Origin: Helochares maculicollis
Taxonomy: Eukaryota; Arthropoda; Insecta; Coleoptera; Hydrophilidae
NCBI GenBank assembly: GCA_033557835.1
Contig: JAWQRO010000248.1
Coordinates: 1 to 46,464 of the forward strand
Direction: 5' to 3'
Length of the DNA: 46,464 bases
The notes below the pieces were generated by a model. That model did no database searches. It was given only the letters and a program-made list of their open reading frames with translations, and was not told the origin of the DNA. Made by a program: the position numbers and the translations under genes. Positions 1 through 11,206 of this stretch are shown piece after piece. The number at the start of each line of letters is the position of its first letter. The stretch's first letter is position 1.

Positions 1-102
1 GTTTATGATTAAAACGCTATTTAGTAGCTATAGATGTTTAATTAGCTCTTAATATTTACGGTTTTGCTTCATTTTAACAAGAAGCATCGTCATATTATTT
101 AT

Positions 103-1104
103 TTATTCAAGAATATCTATTTTGTGCCCTCCAAAGTAATCCGCATGAGATATTATACATTTGTGCCAACGTTTTTCCCAATCTTCAAAGCACTTAAAAA
201 ATCATTTTCTTTTATCTTGTTCCCCTCCTCCTTCAATGCCATCTTTATCTCGTCAATATTAGCGTAGCGTCGTCCTTTCATGGGCCCCTTTAATTTCGGG
301 AACAAGAAAAATTCACAGGGGGCCAGATCTGGGGAATATGGTGGCTGCGGCATCATTAGTGTGTTGTTTTTGGCCAAAAAGTTGCGCACAAGCAACGATG
401 TGAGCAGGGGCGTTATCGTGGTGCAAAAGCCAATTTTTGTTCTTCCACAAACCCGGGCGTTTCTGGCGGATTACTTCACGCAAATTACGCATAACCTGCA
501 GGTAATATTCCTTATTGACCGTTCTACCTTGTGGCAAGAACTCACGATGCCCCACGCCCCTGCAATCGAAGAAAACGGTAAGCAAAACTTTTACAGTCGA
601 CCGAACTTGGCGCGCTTTTTTCGGTCTTGGTTCGTTCGGCAGCTTCCATTGAGATGATTGAGCTTTGGTTTCTACGTCATAAACGTAAACCCACGATTCG
701 TCACCAGTTATGACTCTCGGGAGCAAACCTTTGTCGAAATTGAACACTTTTGGTACGAATTTCGCGGCGATCCGTCTCATGCCCAAATCATTGATGAAAA
801 TCGAATGGCACGAGCCACTCGATATGTCTAGGTCCTCAGCAACTTCGCTAACCGTGATTCGACGATGGGCCAATACCATTTTCTTCACTTCATCAATTTT
901 TTCGTCTGTTGTTGAAGTGCTCGGGTGTCCGGCACGCTCTTCATCATTCACATCTTCTCGGCTTTCTGAAAACATTTTGTACCACCGATAAACGTTGCTT
1001 CGGTCCAAGGTAGCTTCTCCGTATGCCACAGTCAACATTCGGAATGCATCCGCGCACTTAATTTCGTTTTTCACACAAAATTTGATACAGATTCTTTGAT
1101 CCAT
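103..1104 (-). pseudogene. mariner transposase pseudogene
   Basis: The minus-strand reading starts at 1104 with MDQRICIKFC, a typical mariner N-terminus, followed by the helix-turn-helix region. The catalytic core then shows ITGDESWVY (first Asp), LLHHDNAPAH (second Asp) and YSPDLAPCEFFLFP. Three kinds of damage are visible. The frame shifts after the second Asp, near 390. It shifts again near 150, where KRWHKCI can be read only by changing frame, and the stop is then at 103-105. About 20-25 residues are missing between the FVPK motif and the first catalytic Asp. The third catalytic residue, normally Asp in the APCD motif, reads Glu. Family assignment is secure; I do not assign a subfamily. 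Confidence 0.85.
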
Positions 1105-1308
1105 TTTTTTTAATAGGTAATAATCGAAGACGAGCCAAAACACGGGCAAGCAAAGCAGCTGTCAACAATTAACTGAACATTCAAAATGGCCGAACTTGTC
1201 GGTATAAGTGAGAGACATGAGTACCAACATAACACCACAAAAAAATCGAAATTCGAATTTACGTAACCCGCGAAAAATCAAAATTCGCGATACTTATTGA
1301 ACACCTCG
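103..1308 (-). mobile_element. Tc1/mariner-family transposon relic
   Basis: A mariner element lies in minus orientation. Its 5' terminal repeat is visible at the right end (about 1283-1308): read on the minus strand it begins CGAGGTGTTCAATAAGT, and the TA at 1309-1310 is the expected target dinucleotide. The transposase relic fills 103-1104. The other terminal repeat is not visible below position 103, so the far end is truncated or too decayed to see. Mariners move by cut-and-paste into TA sites using a DDD transposase. This copy cannot do so because its reading frame is broken. Confidence 0.85.
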
Positions 1309-1310
1309 TA

Positions 1311-2689
1311 TTGTTCATTATCTACTCTACATACCATTATTATATGTTAATAACGATACGATACAGGACCATTTAATGTAATTTTAGTTGCAAGCTAGAA
1401 TTTAAGCTTAAGCATATTTATATCATGAAAATATGACATTCCAGTTAGATTTCTCCACCTGAAGTAAGTTTTGTCATACATTTATGTCAATTACTTTTCA
1501 TTTTCATAAGCTTTTATGCTATATTCAGTGAAGAATGTACAGTAACTGTTTTTTTAATGCTTCAATTTCTATATATTTTTAATAAGAGAATTCAACAAGG
1601 AGACTCCAATGAGGCCATAACTGCTTCATTAAATTTGATAATTTAATCAACTTCAGATTACCAGACTACTTCATTTTCTGTCAATGTTTTTGACTAGCTT
1701 TTGTACACGAATAAAGCTCTAAATAAGGCTAACATTTTTAAATCAGTTTGGATCTTCTAAAAGTAGCGATTTTGGCATTCGGAATGCGAAATATTGAAGA
1801 GTTACATTAACGTTTATTGTATATACTGCCCTGAATATAGCATAAAAGCATTTAAATTAATGATACTTTTTTATAATATTGTTAATTCACATATATATAG
1901 TATATTACAAAAACTAACATCAGGTGCAAAAATCAAACCGAAATTGTATATTTTCACGATTTACATATGCTTAAACTGTTTAAATCTAGTGTAAAGCTAA
2001 AATCGCATTAAGTTGTTCTAAATCGTACTTACTTTAACATATGATATTTGTGTGTACAGAATTAAGTTGATACATTAAGGAGTGTAAAGAAATTCATTCA
2101 GAAGGAACATCATATGATTGAAAATACTAATCTGCAGAAAATATTTACACAAAGAAAGAAAATACTAATTTTTTCTTTGCAGCTAATGCAGAATTGTTGC
2201 AAGTTTCTTATGTAAATAATAAAATAGATCTTTTTTAGTTTTTATCTGTTCTGAATCTGAGTTTACAGGAAACGATTCTCACTATTCAATATATTTGCTT
2301 TCTTTATACTCTATTTGTTTCTACTGAATGCCGATTGGCTCATTACATTGTCTTTTAGTAATGATACACATATATTTGTTTACTCCAAGCAATTTCACAA
2401 GAAATAATTCTAGCTCCAATTTTGAATACATTTTCGAAATTTTTTAAAATGGCTTATACATTCATTTGCGTTTAGAAATACTACAAATGGTTTTTCATCG
2501 ATATCTACATTGAATTTCCAAAAATGGTCAAGTGTCTTAATTTTGAACAGGAACTATAACAGTCATATTTTCATGTCTGCAGCATTTTTTGTTTTCGTAA
2601 TATGAAAGATTTTATTAAAACATGCAACCCCTTCAGAACCTGCATTTCTAAAACTTTGCCTAAAACTTAAAGATCTATGTCACATTCCT
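1311..2689. other. AT-rich intergenic DNA, no gene seen
   Basis: This stretch is very AT-rich with only short open frames that lack coding character. I see no terminal repeats, RNA genes or recognisable protein similarity. Confidence 0.5.
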
Positions 2690-2750
2690 CAGCTCAGCGG
2701 CTTGCCCCATCCATTAGTCAGTCAGTCAGTCAGGACTCTGCGTTATATAC
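2690..2750 (+). repeat. diverged fragment of the dispersed GTCA-type repeat
   Basis: The stretch has four tandem GTCA/AGTC units followed by AGGAC, after a CAGCTCAGCGG phrase. The same arrangement (CAGT..AGTG.TTTG, then a cAGTC..AGTCAGGAC block) recurs near 4633-4682 and 7038-7093. It is probably a distant copy of the repeat that forms the 4.4-9.3 kb duplication. Confidence 0.35.
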
Positions 2751-2831
2751 ATAGATTTGCATCCTAAATTTCAGTAATTTAGCAGAGTTTAAAACTGAAC
2801 TGAAGGTCGACGAGTATGCCTGGCATTAAAT

Positions 2832-3092
2832 TTCTGGCTACCCCTTATGCTCATCCAATTTCCTGGGAGGCGAGATAGGCCAAACCGAATTTTCCTCCGG
2901 TCCGAGTAGATTTATAAAGGAGTGATAAATTCCCATATCGTTGGAACACGACCGCACCTCTTTCCACACATGAAAAGACTTATTAGACTCAATGCCATGG
3001 CGCAATTGAATCGCTTCAATTTTCCGCACCAGTACCCCTGTTTTCCAATAGGTTTCGACGTAAATAGCCAGTGAGGCTTCAACCAGTTAATA
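2832..3092 (-). other. unexplained open segment, possible exon or TE remnant
   Basis: On the minus strand an 87-codon open frame runs from just after a TAA (near 3090) to a TAG near 2840. It is less AT-biased than its surroundings and has mixed, protein-like composition (for example ETYWKTGVLVRKIEAIQLRH, then SPPRKLDEHKG before the stop). The first Met is at 3029, giving 63 residues. I do not recognise a family. It could be an exon of an unseen minus-strand gene or a fragment of a transposon ORF. No clear splice signals support it. Confidence 0.15.
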
Positions 3093-3100
3093 CCACGGTT

Positions 3101-4439
3101 TTCAGGGTCACATTCTCATTTTCCTTCATTTCGTTTGTTATATCCGCTGTTATCGTCATCAAATTTTTGTTGGCCTATATTCCTTAACGATTATTTAATA
3201 TTTTAATCCATATGTTCAATTCTCGTTTATTTTCAGTCCAATCTACATTTTTTGCTCTATGATTCTGTCGTCCATTTCGACTTTTGCTACTTTTCATTTA
3301 TCTAGGAGTGCGCCGATATGAATTCTATCAAAAAGCGCATAAGCGAGTTGTTAGATAGAAAGGGCCCATTCTATTGTTCGAGCATCGGAAACGTGATCGA
3401 TACATTAACACAAATTGTTGAAAACTATGGTCAATATATCACTACTTACTTGTGTATCATAAATTCAACTTTAATTTTTGTAATTAAGGACGCGTTTTCC
3501 AAATTTCTGAAGCAATATAATCATACCTAATTTCCGAAAAATGCAACTTACAAAGGGGTAACGGAGCAGTCATTTAGAAATGCTGATACTTCAGCACCCA
3601 TGGATGTGCAGATAAGAAAATCTGACACTTATATTCTTATTTAAGGCTAAAATTGTGAAGTCATGAGAAAATTTGTTTAAGCAGGTTTGACGAGACGTGA
3701 TATAACTTTTGGTAAGTCCTGTCTACCTAATATCCTTTATTAATAATAGAAGAAATCAGACGTATTTTAAAAGTAGTTTTAAAAGTAGTATTGATTGCAA
3801 TCACACACCTATACAGATCAAATTCTCACTGTGTTGTAATTGAGATTTTCATGAGGCAAGAGAGTTTGCATTTGGAGCTTCAACTTACGTAGTACACCAT
3901 CTGAGAACATAATTGAATTGATAATTAAATTTGCTTTTCCATGATAATTGATGACTGTCTGGGTTAGAGTATAAAAGTAACAAATTGCTAAATGAGTTTT
4001 GTCTTAGAGGATGATCACTGCGATATGGGGGTAAAATCGCTTATTCCGATATAGCGGAATAAATAGCTGAGGTAAATATTTCTAATTCAAAATAAAGCAA
4101 TAGTGGTCAAATCACCTAGTTTCCAGACCTCAAAAAATCAGTTTATTTATAATGAATTTGTGCCATTAAAGGTAATAAATTAAGAATCTTTAAAATCTCG
4201 TTGATGTGTATATGGAGAGTCATAGCCAATAATAATGTGATTAAAAGTCAAGTAAAATCTGAAATTCTCGCAAGCAAAGCTTACTAGCCTAAATATAAAA
4301 ATTCGTTGTTACTTTCCCATCAAATAAATGAGGAATAAGCAGGAATGGTTTCTTATCGATAATATTAATAGGTTTTGAGGTATATGCGATTCTAGAAGGG
4401 GCAAAAGTTTAACTCACTGTTACACATTAATGTTTTGAA
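3101..4439. other. AT-rich intergenic DNA, no gene seen
   Basis: No coding frame of convincing length or composition and no repeat structure stands out. The 70-codon open frame at 3318-3530 matches nothing I know. Confidence 0.4.
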
Positions 4440-4730
4440 AAACGAGTAAATATGGATTTGATATCTTTGAACAAAGATTCTAAGACTTCAATTTGTAACT
4501 TTCCCACTTTTTGAGATGTAAAATCTAACCCAATTCCCAATTCTTAAAAAAGAAGCCCTCTTAGAAAAGAAGCTTTTAAAATTACTTTTTCATGCGTTAT
4601 GTACACGATAGAGGTTATGTCTCCTTTCTTCAGTTTAGTGATTTGAACTTAGCGTCAATTCGCCAGTCTGTTAGTCAGGACATTTACAATGTTCTTCAAA
4701 ATAGGTAAAACTGATAGTAATGCAAACATT

Positions 4731-5365
4731 ATTCTGTATTTGAATATCACATTGTTTGATACAGAAGAGTAATTAGATGATTGGAAGTAATTGAGGAATA
4801 CATGTAGAATATAGAACATTTTGAAAATCTATTTCTGTCGGTTTTTTGTTTTCTTTAGTCCCATGAAGGGTTTTGGGAGATATAGTATGAACCGGTGCCT
4901 GGTATTAGTTATAGTTGCACAAGAGTAATTATAGTATTTTTTCGGTATTTGAACATCACGTTATATTTGAAACAGAAGAGTAATTAGATGACTGGAACTA
5001 ATTGGGGAATACATATAGAATGTAGGCAGCTTTGAAATTCTATTTCTGTTGGTTTTTTGTTTTCTTTATTCCCATGAGGGGTTTTGGGAGATATAGTATG
5101 AACCGGTGCCTGGTATTAGTTATAGTTGCACAAGAGTAATTATAGTATTTTTTCGGTATTTGAACATCACGTTACATTTGATACAGAAGAGTAATTAGAT
5201 GATTGGAAGTAATTGGGGAATACATGTAGAATATAGAAAATTTTGAAAATCTATTTCTGTCGGTTTTTTGTTTTCTTTAGTCCCATGAAGGGTTTTGGGA
5301 GATATAGTATGAACCGGTGCCTGGTATTAGTTATAGTTGCATAAGAGTAATTACAGTATTTTTTG
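4731..5365 (+). repeat. 3 x 211-bp tandem array
   Basis: The phrase ACAGAAGAGTAATTAGATGA begins at 4761, 4972 and 5183, an exact 211-bp period. Each unit also holds a GGTTTTTTGTTTTCTTTA block and GAACCGGTGCCTGGTATTAG. In the first half of the unit, copies 1 and 3 are nearly identical and copy 2 differs. In the second half all three are nearly identical. That A-B-A pattern points to recent unequal exchange. A single diverged copy lies at about 7150-7275 in the second unit of the larger duplication. Confidence 0.9.
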
Positions 5366-7149
5366 GTAGAAAACCCATTATAACATCTAAGCTTTGCGCA
5401 AAAGCCTTGTTTAATTAAAATAGAAAATTTGTGTTGGAAGTTTCAACAGTTTTCATACAGAATATGGCAAAATATTTTTCTAAATGTTTCGATTTTGATA
5501 CAAAGAGAACTGAGGTTGTGGAATAGCAGTATTAATATCTATTGACCATCAACATATTTTCCTGTTGTTGCCAAAAATGTTTAACGGATTTCATTTTTGT
5601 ATTTCGCCTTTTCGAACGGTATGAGTATTCGATTAGACCCTTTGACCTTCTTGAGTATATATAAACCAAAGTGTTCGGACTGACTATTTGACTGACTCAC
5701 TCATTAACGTCAAGCCTAAGACGCCAAACCGAAGGCAGTGAAATCTCTCCGACACGTTGCCTTTATCATATCAATAAGAACTAAAATGCTACAAACACTA
5801 AAATTAAACTTTTCAAATCTTTGTTCAAAGATACATATTTGTTGGTTTTTCAAAAATGTAACTCAGAAAAGGATAAATGGAGGTTTAGAATTTTGTCTCT
5901 TTTTAGACAGACTTATAGTTCAAACACCATGAATGGTGTCCATGAAATGTTTACTCTCCTGTAAAAGCTAAAAAATATATTCCAGACCATTTATCAAAAG
6001 TTAACCTTATAACGGGATGAGGGTTGGCTTAATAGAGGTGTCTTTTTCAAAATTAAAAAAGAAATTGGTATTTCGACATTTCTTGAAAATTCAACTAAAA
6101 GAGGGTGATATTCGATTTTTTATAAAAAGCCTGTAATTTCTGAACCGCCGTTTTAGAAACGAAAAAATTAGTATGTAAATACTCCTTTGTAATACTCCTT
6201 TAAAAACTAGGCACGAGTTTTTTTGCGATTTATCATTTTATAATCGGGTACTAACCCCCTTGATTTTTCACCAACAACAAAAGCTAAGTGAACGTTGTCA
6301 AGCCAACTGTCTTATTTATAATATTAACAGTCACAGATCTGAGTTTTAAGTATCAAATAAAATGTGTCCATAAAATACGCAGTAATCAGAAGATATTATT
6401 TTGACATAAGAGAGAATTTTGTGTGTTGGGAGGTGTTACACTTATATAAGCCAGCAAAAATTCAGCATTCTATAGAAGGTACGATGTGACTTTTACCCAG
6501 CAAATCTGTGACTGAGATAATCACTTACAAATTGTAATTGAAATAATTTATTGTTTTATCAATGTAGAAGAATATAATGTGATTGCATTATTTGAAAACG
6601 GTACATAAATCAGATTTTACAAGAAAAAGTTCACCATGGTGTTGAGAGTGGGGTGATCATTTTAGTCAAAAGTGTTACTATTTCAATTCTCTAATCGGAG
6701 AATTATCTGAGGTTGAATTGAATTGAAGTACTCAACAAACTGCAGGCTCTTACTAATGTCCATATGTACATCCGCCAGCACTTATGTGCTGTATATGTAT
6801 GTATACGGGAATGTCGAGTAGACACTCCACATTGTTTGCACATAGCTTTACTGATAAAATTTTCGAAAAAGTGGCAAATATGGATTTAATAATATTCTTA
6901 AAGTTGAAGTACGTTGTGACTTTTTTACTTTTTTACTTATAATATCCATCCCTTATTTTCACCCCCTTAGAAAAGAAACATTTGAACTGCTTCATGCGTT
7001 GCCTACACGATAGTGCCAATATGTACAAGAAATTCTATTGCCTTCGGTTCAGTGGTTTGGAGTGAGCGTCAATTAGCAGTTTGATAGTCAGGTCACTTGC
7101 AACAGTTGGAACTTTCTTAAAAGTAGGTAAAACTGCTAGTCATGTAAAG

Positions 7150-7275
7150 GCTGTTCTGTAGTTAACCACCGCATTATGTTTGATATAGAAGAGTAATTAA
7201 ATGATGAGAATAAATTGGGAAATACATGTAGAATGTAGAGACTTTTGATAATCTCCTACTTCTATTAGTTTTTTT
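7150..7275 (+). repeat. single diverged copy of the 211-bp unit
   Basis: This stretch carries ATAGAAGAGTAATTAAATGA, then AATTGGGAAATACATGTAG and TCTATTAGTTTTTT in the same order as the 211-bp units at 4731-5365. It lacks the distal half. It is the unamplified counterpart in unit B of the tandem duplication. Confidence 0.65.
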
Positions 7276-7602
7276 TTAAATCGTTAACGCTACAGATCAA
7301 AAAGTTGAGGTTAAGATTCTTTTTCAAAATAAAAAAATAGGTGTTTAGTCGTTTTTTGAGTATTCGATTCAAAATGGGATAAGGAGTGATTTTTGTTTTT
7401 ATAAAAACGCCTATAATTCATAAATCTCCGATTATAGAAATTGTAGAGGAAATTGGTATGCAAATTCTCCTTTAAAAGTTAGAAAGGTGATTTTTGGGTT
7501 ACTCTCATTTAATTCAAGAGGCGTGAAGAAAATCGAAATATAACTTGATTTCTATCACGGACATTGTTGAAAATTTATTATTTTCTAAGTTTAGTGGTAT
7601 CA

Positions 7603-8526
7603 CTACTGTGATCAAAAAGTAAGGTGAAATTATCATTTAAAACTTCCGGGCATTAGGAGGGTAGGTAATTTTTTTCCTATGCTGCTAGGACTGTCTATAA
7701 CTTTTTCCAAGCGTCTGTTTGTCAAAAGCTTTAATCATCTCCGAGTTACACGTGTTTTTGTAAATAACCAAAAGTTAATTTTTCGATATTTACAAAGGGT
7801 GATTTTGCTGAGCAAAGGACTTGCATCAAATCTTGTTTTCGAAATGAATATTCTTGTGCGGATACATTGAAAATGTTGCAGAAGGCATTTAGTGATCAAA
7901 CTAAGGCACAAAAATACGTTTATAAGTGGTACAACGAGTTCAAAACGGGCCGAGAACGCGTTGAAGGCGAACCGCGCTCTGTACGACCATCAACGTTTAC
8001 CGACGAATGCCACACCCAAAAAATCAAAGATTTGGTGTTTAAAAATCGTCGATTGACAATTATAGACCTCGCTGATAGCGTTGGAATATCATTTGGCTTA
8101 GCCCAAATCATTTTGAAGGATTTTTGTGTCTCAAACGCGTCAAGTCTCGCTTTGTGCCAAATGCACCATGTCATACTGAATTGATTCATCGCGACTTTTT
8201 GCCAAAAACTCGACTCATATCATTCCGCAACCACCGTATTCACCTGATTTGGCTCCGTACGACTTCTGGCTATTCAGCAAACTCAAAAAGCCAATGCGAG
8301 GATACCGTTTTGATACGATTGAGGAGATAAAAACCGAATCGAAGTAGGTTTTGAATGCTAGACCGGAAAAAGAATATTCCGACTGTTCCGAGGACTGTAA
8401 AAAGCGTGGGCAAAAGTGCGCTTTATCGGACGGGGATTACTTTGAAGGGGATGAAATTAATTTGGAAGAATAAATAAAGAATTTAGATTTTACAAACAAA
8501 TTCCCTTTACTTTTTGATCACAGTAG
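7603..8526 (+). mobile_element. internally deleted mariner (924 bp) with both TIRs
   Basis: Terminal inverted repeats are clear. The left end at 7603 reads CTACTGTGATCAAAAAGTAA, and the right end, read inward on the minus strand from 8526, gives the same 20 bases. A TA follows at 8527-8528. The left flank reads CA, probably a mutated TA. The element sits inside unit B of the 2.4-kb duplication and is absent from unit A, so it inserted after that duplication. It is about 0.4 kb shorter than a full-length mariner because of a deletion in the transposase. It is therefore non-autonomous, although its ends look well kept. Confidence 0.92.
7807..8473 (+). pseudogene. mariner transposase pseudogene, catalytic core deleted
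   Basis: The frame opens near 7807 with a GCT codon where Met is expected, followed by QRTCIK. It runs through the helix-turn-helix region (TLKMLQKAF, YKWYNEFKTGRE, NRRLTIIDLAD) to SRFVPN near 8160. There it jumps directly to APCH, which normally lies after the second catalytic Asp. This removes well over 100 residues, including the first two catalytic Asp residues. After a frameshift near 8215 the C-terminus continues as IPQPPYSPDLAPYDFWLF, keeping the third Asp. An in-frame TAG interrupts it at 8346-8348, and it ends GDYFEGDEINLEE with TAA at 8471-8473. Junction microhomology (NAP) may explain the deletion. Confidence 0.88.
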
Positions 8527-9330
8527 TATATATTTTGAACGGCAAAAATTCAAAAATTTCAGTGAATGTTGTCAAGTCAACTGTTCTACCGTTAAATTAC
8601 TTGTGTTTCAAAAGTATATACAACACTTTTGAGAATGACCATTTTAGGAATTACCAATATTATTCATATAGAACGAATACGACTTATTTAAAACAACAGA
8701 GTTGTTGGTATTGTCTGTTGTAATAAAGATGGGATTTATACTAACATATGCTCAGAATGTGAGCAAGTGTCGCATCGTTACTCCAAATCGATTTTGAACA
8801 TTATTTTCTACACAAACTATAATATTAACAGACCTTAGTTTTCAATATCAAATGAAATTTCTTCATAAAATACGCAATAGTCGTAAGATAATCTTTTGAC
8901 TTAAGGGAACGTTGTGTGTGTTAAGCGGTGAAACCAAGTGTTGCACTTATATAAACTATGAATGCGCATTATTCTAAAGTAGGCAGGATTTTACTTATGC
9001 ACAGCAAAGCTGTGACTAAGATAATCACTCACAAATAGTAATTGAAGTAATGTATTGTATTTATCGATGTAGAAAAACGTATATAATTTGAGGTCTGTAA
9101 ATATATCAGAGTACAAGAAAAAGTTAGGAATGAGAAAGTTTTAGTCAAGAGCGTTAATGTTTCAATTCTGTCATCGGAGAATCACCTGAGGATGAATTGA
9201 ATTAAAATACCCAAGAAACTGCGGGATGTTGCTGATGTCTTTTATAAATTCGCCAGTACTAGTATGTAGGTATATGGGAATGGGGAGTGGAAACGCTGCC
9301 CATTCTGCGCACGTAGCTTGGTTAGTTCCA

Positions 9331-10530
9331 TAGTTTGAGAAACCCTGTTCTAGTATAATGTGTAGTTGCTAGTTAAATCATCTCCAAGTAATTTCTTTAC
9401 GTAACATCGAGATACGCAGCGGTTAAGCGCCAGCGCAAAAAATTTTATTATCTCAAGTGTTTATTTCGAGCGTTTCGATTAATTATAAATCCTCGGATTT
9501 TCGCAAAATAAAAAAGGTTAAAAGGTTCCCTGGTTATCTAACGTTATAAACAAAACAGAAGAGACGTGCCAAGAGCGCATTTTCGTTTGCCAACTTCTAA
9601 TAAACAATAGTTTTCGATATTTTAGAATTTTCGGTGTCATCGTTTTAAATAGGACTAACGCTCGCGGAGGAACTCTAGGGCCAAATTATAATTTCCTGTC
9701 GGTTCCTCAAGGCTGAACGAAAAACACGTAATGTGGAAATTATTTTAATTGTAGGTCAGGTCAAAACGGGCGTGGATGAACTAGAATACTTATTGATTTT
9801 GTGGTGGGACAGTCGTGGGAACTGAATTTCGTGGGTCAGGGACGTAACCATCATAGCGCAGTTACGGCGCATTGGTTTATTGCGTTTTTGGGTCTTACGG
9901 CATTTTTTTTTTGTAGTTTGGGTGGATGTTTTCTCATAAGGTTTCGATTTATTGGATTCTTGCAGCGCTTCGGGTCGAAGCGGTTTAAGGGCGTTTTCTT
10001 GCAGCGTTTTGGGCAAATCCTGTGTCTAGGGCTAAAACGTTCTCTTTGCGTTTAGGGATATTGCGTATTGGATCATGTAACGCCCTTTTTAGCAACGCGT
10101 TTGCAGTCTTACTGCGCGTTATTTTGCAGTGCGATTCTGTAACGCTACACCGATGTAACACGAAAGTCGTGATTTCTAAGCCATGCCTTTGGGAGGATTC
10201 TGAAACGGATCAGAACCGCACCATTAGTTTGATGCGCTGTTATGGCGCCTGCGAGCTGTGCGGTTTTGCAATGCCAAGGTCGCCAATATTCGTAATATTG
10301 CACCGATTGGCCCCCTGAACACTAATCTCTTTATCGCGTTGGATACACAGGATATCTCTTTGTTACACAATTTCAGCCGTTTTAAATAAAACCTTTAATT
10401 TCGCAACCTCAACGATAACTGCAAGCGAACCTGTAGCGACGCAGAGCAACCCCATACCTAGACAACCACTGAGAACATGAAAAACTGAGTGATCCTACAA
10501 CGCGAGGCGACCCAGCAGCTCCCACAACCG
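9331..10530. other. intergenic DNA, composition shifts to GC-richer
   Basis: From about 9650 the sequence becomes less AT-rich and CpG-rich (GCAGCG, TTACGGCGC and similar). There is no recognisable protein. Frames at 9801-10055 and 10022-10318 lack family motifs and are probably chance. Confidence 0.4.
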
Positions 10531-10539
10531 ATGAGATCA

Positions 10540-10780
10540 AGAGCGTGAATCTGCACCCTAAACCTGTAGCGCGAACCGGCAGCGTGAGCCGGCGCCGAGA
10601 GCCGGTAGCGCAAACCAGCAACGCGAACCTGCTACGCGAACTAGCAACGGAAAACGGGGAAGCGAACAAGCACCTGAGAACTTCAGCACCCTTAGATTGC
10701 AAAGCGGGCCGTCCTGCAACGGGAAAACTCCCTTTCACGCGAGAAATTTCTCCGCGAGCCCGCTACGCAACCGACAAACA
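10540..10780. repeat. decayed CpG-rich minisatellite, about 12-bp unit
   Basis: Variants of a roughly 12-bp unit (consensus near GTAGCGCGAACC) repeat imperfectly, for example TGTAGCGCGAACC, GGCAGCGTGAGCC, GGTAGCGCAAACC, AGCAACGCGAACC and GCTACGCGAACT. Read on either strand this gives long open frames with repetitive peptides. These are a by-product of the unit lacking stop codons, not evidence of a gene. Confidence 0.6.
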
Positions 10781-10859
10781 CCGCAAACCGACACAACAGC
10801 AGTCGCTGCAATAGCCTGATCAGAAAAATAATCTCTAATCAAACAATTGAGTTCCCGCT

Positions 10860-11206
10860 CCGTTCACTGAAAGGTGCACGTTTCCACCGGCGGCGCGGCG
10901 CGCGTATCTTGTTTTCCTTAGGGCTCCAATCATTCGCGGCCCCCCGAAAACGTACGATAAATTTCTGGATGCATTTTCTATATTCTAAGGTACAAGACGG
11001 GCCGAAAAAGTAGTGGTAGGTCGGGCAAAGGTTGCAGGAATCGCGTACGAAGCTAACGATTGGTGCGCTCTAATTCTGGGTAGCCCTGACGTCAGTGGGG
11101 TAGTGGGGCCGTCTGATACGAGAACCGTTCTTCCGCGGCACTCTAGATCACATTCAGTTCAAACTCCACCGGGTGTGTATCTAACCAGACTCTTACACAA
11201 GGTGAG
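10860..11206 (+). promoter_or_regulatory. candidate distal promoter and 5' non-coding exon
   Basis: The block has dense CpG content (GGCGGCGCGGCGCGCG at about 10889) in an AT-rich setting. An initiator-like ATTCAGTTC lies at about 11152 and a good splice donor, ACAAG|GTGAGG, at about 11201. This is what a 5' exon of a plus-strand gene looks like. The next plus-strand gene is arginine kinase 24 kb away, so a distal Argk promoter is possible. No open frame or TATA box supports it directly, and it could belong to another transcript or be chance. Confidence 0.22.

Larger units (their letters stand above)
4440..9330 (+). repeat. ancient tandem duplication, two units of about 2.4 kb
   Basis: Unit A (about 4440-6860) and unit B (about 6860-9330) share a series of diverged blocks in the same order. 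One block is the AAATATGGATTT start (4449, 6874). Another is CTTAGAAAAGAA followed by a CATGCGTT...ACACGATAG block (4558-4612, 6965-7012). A third is the block ending AGTCAGGnCA (4670-4682, 7082-7093). Others are the ACAGAAGAGTAATTA-type sequence, the CTCCTTTAAAA block (about 6196 and 7467), and a long block with TATAATATTAACAG, GTGACTnAGATAATCACT and CAATTCTnTnATCGGAGAAT (about 6300-6850, 8820-9310). Unit A has an extra tandem array and about 0.6 kb not seen in B; unit B carries a mariner insertion. Divergence is roughly 25-35% by eye, so the event is old. The unit is probably itself a transposon of unknown type. Confidence 0.75.

Noticed and set aside
1..102. Left terminal inverted repeat of the first mariner
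   Set aside because: I looked for the counterpart of CGAGGTGTTCAATAAGT and found no convincing match, so the element end there is left undefined.
10409..10814. Long opposing open frames (109 and 89 codons) as genes
   Set aside because: They are produced by a CpG-rich 12-bp minisatellite that lacks stop codons; the peptides are repetitive and resemble no protein.
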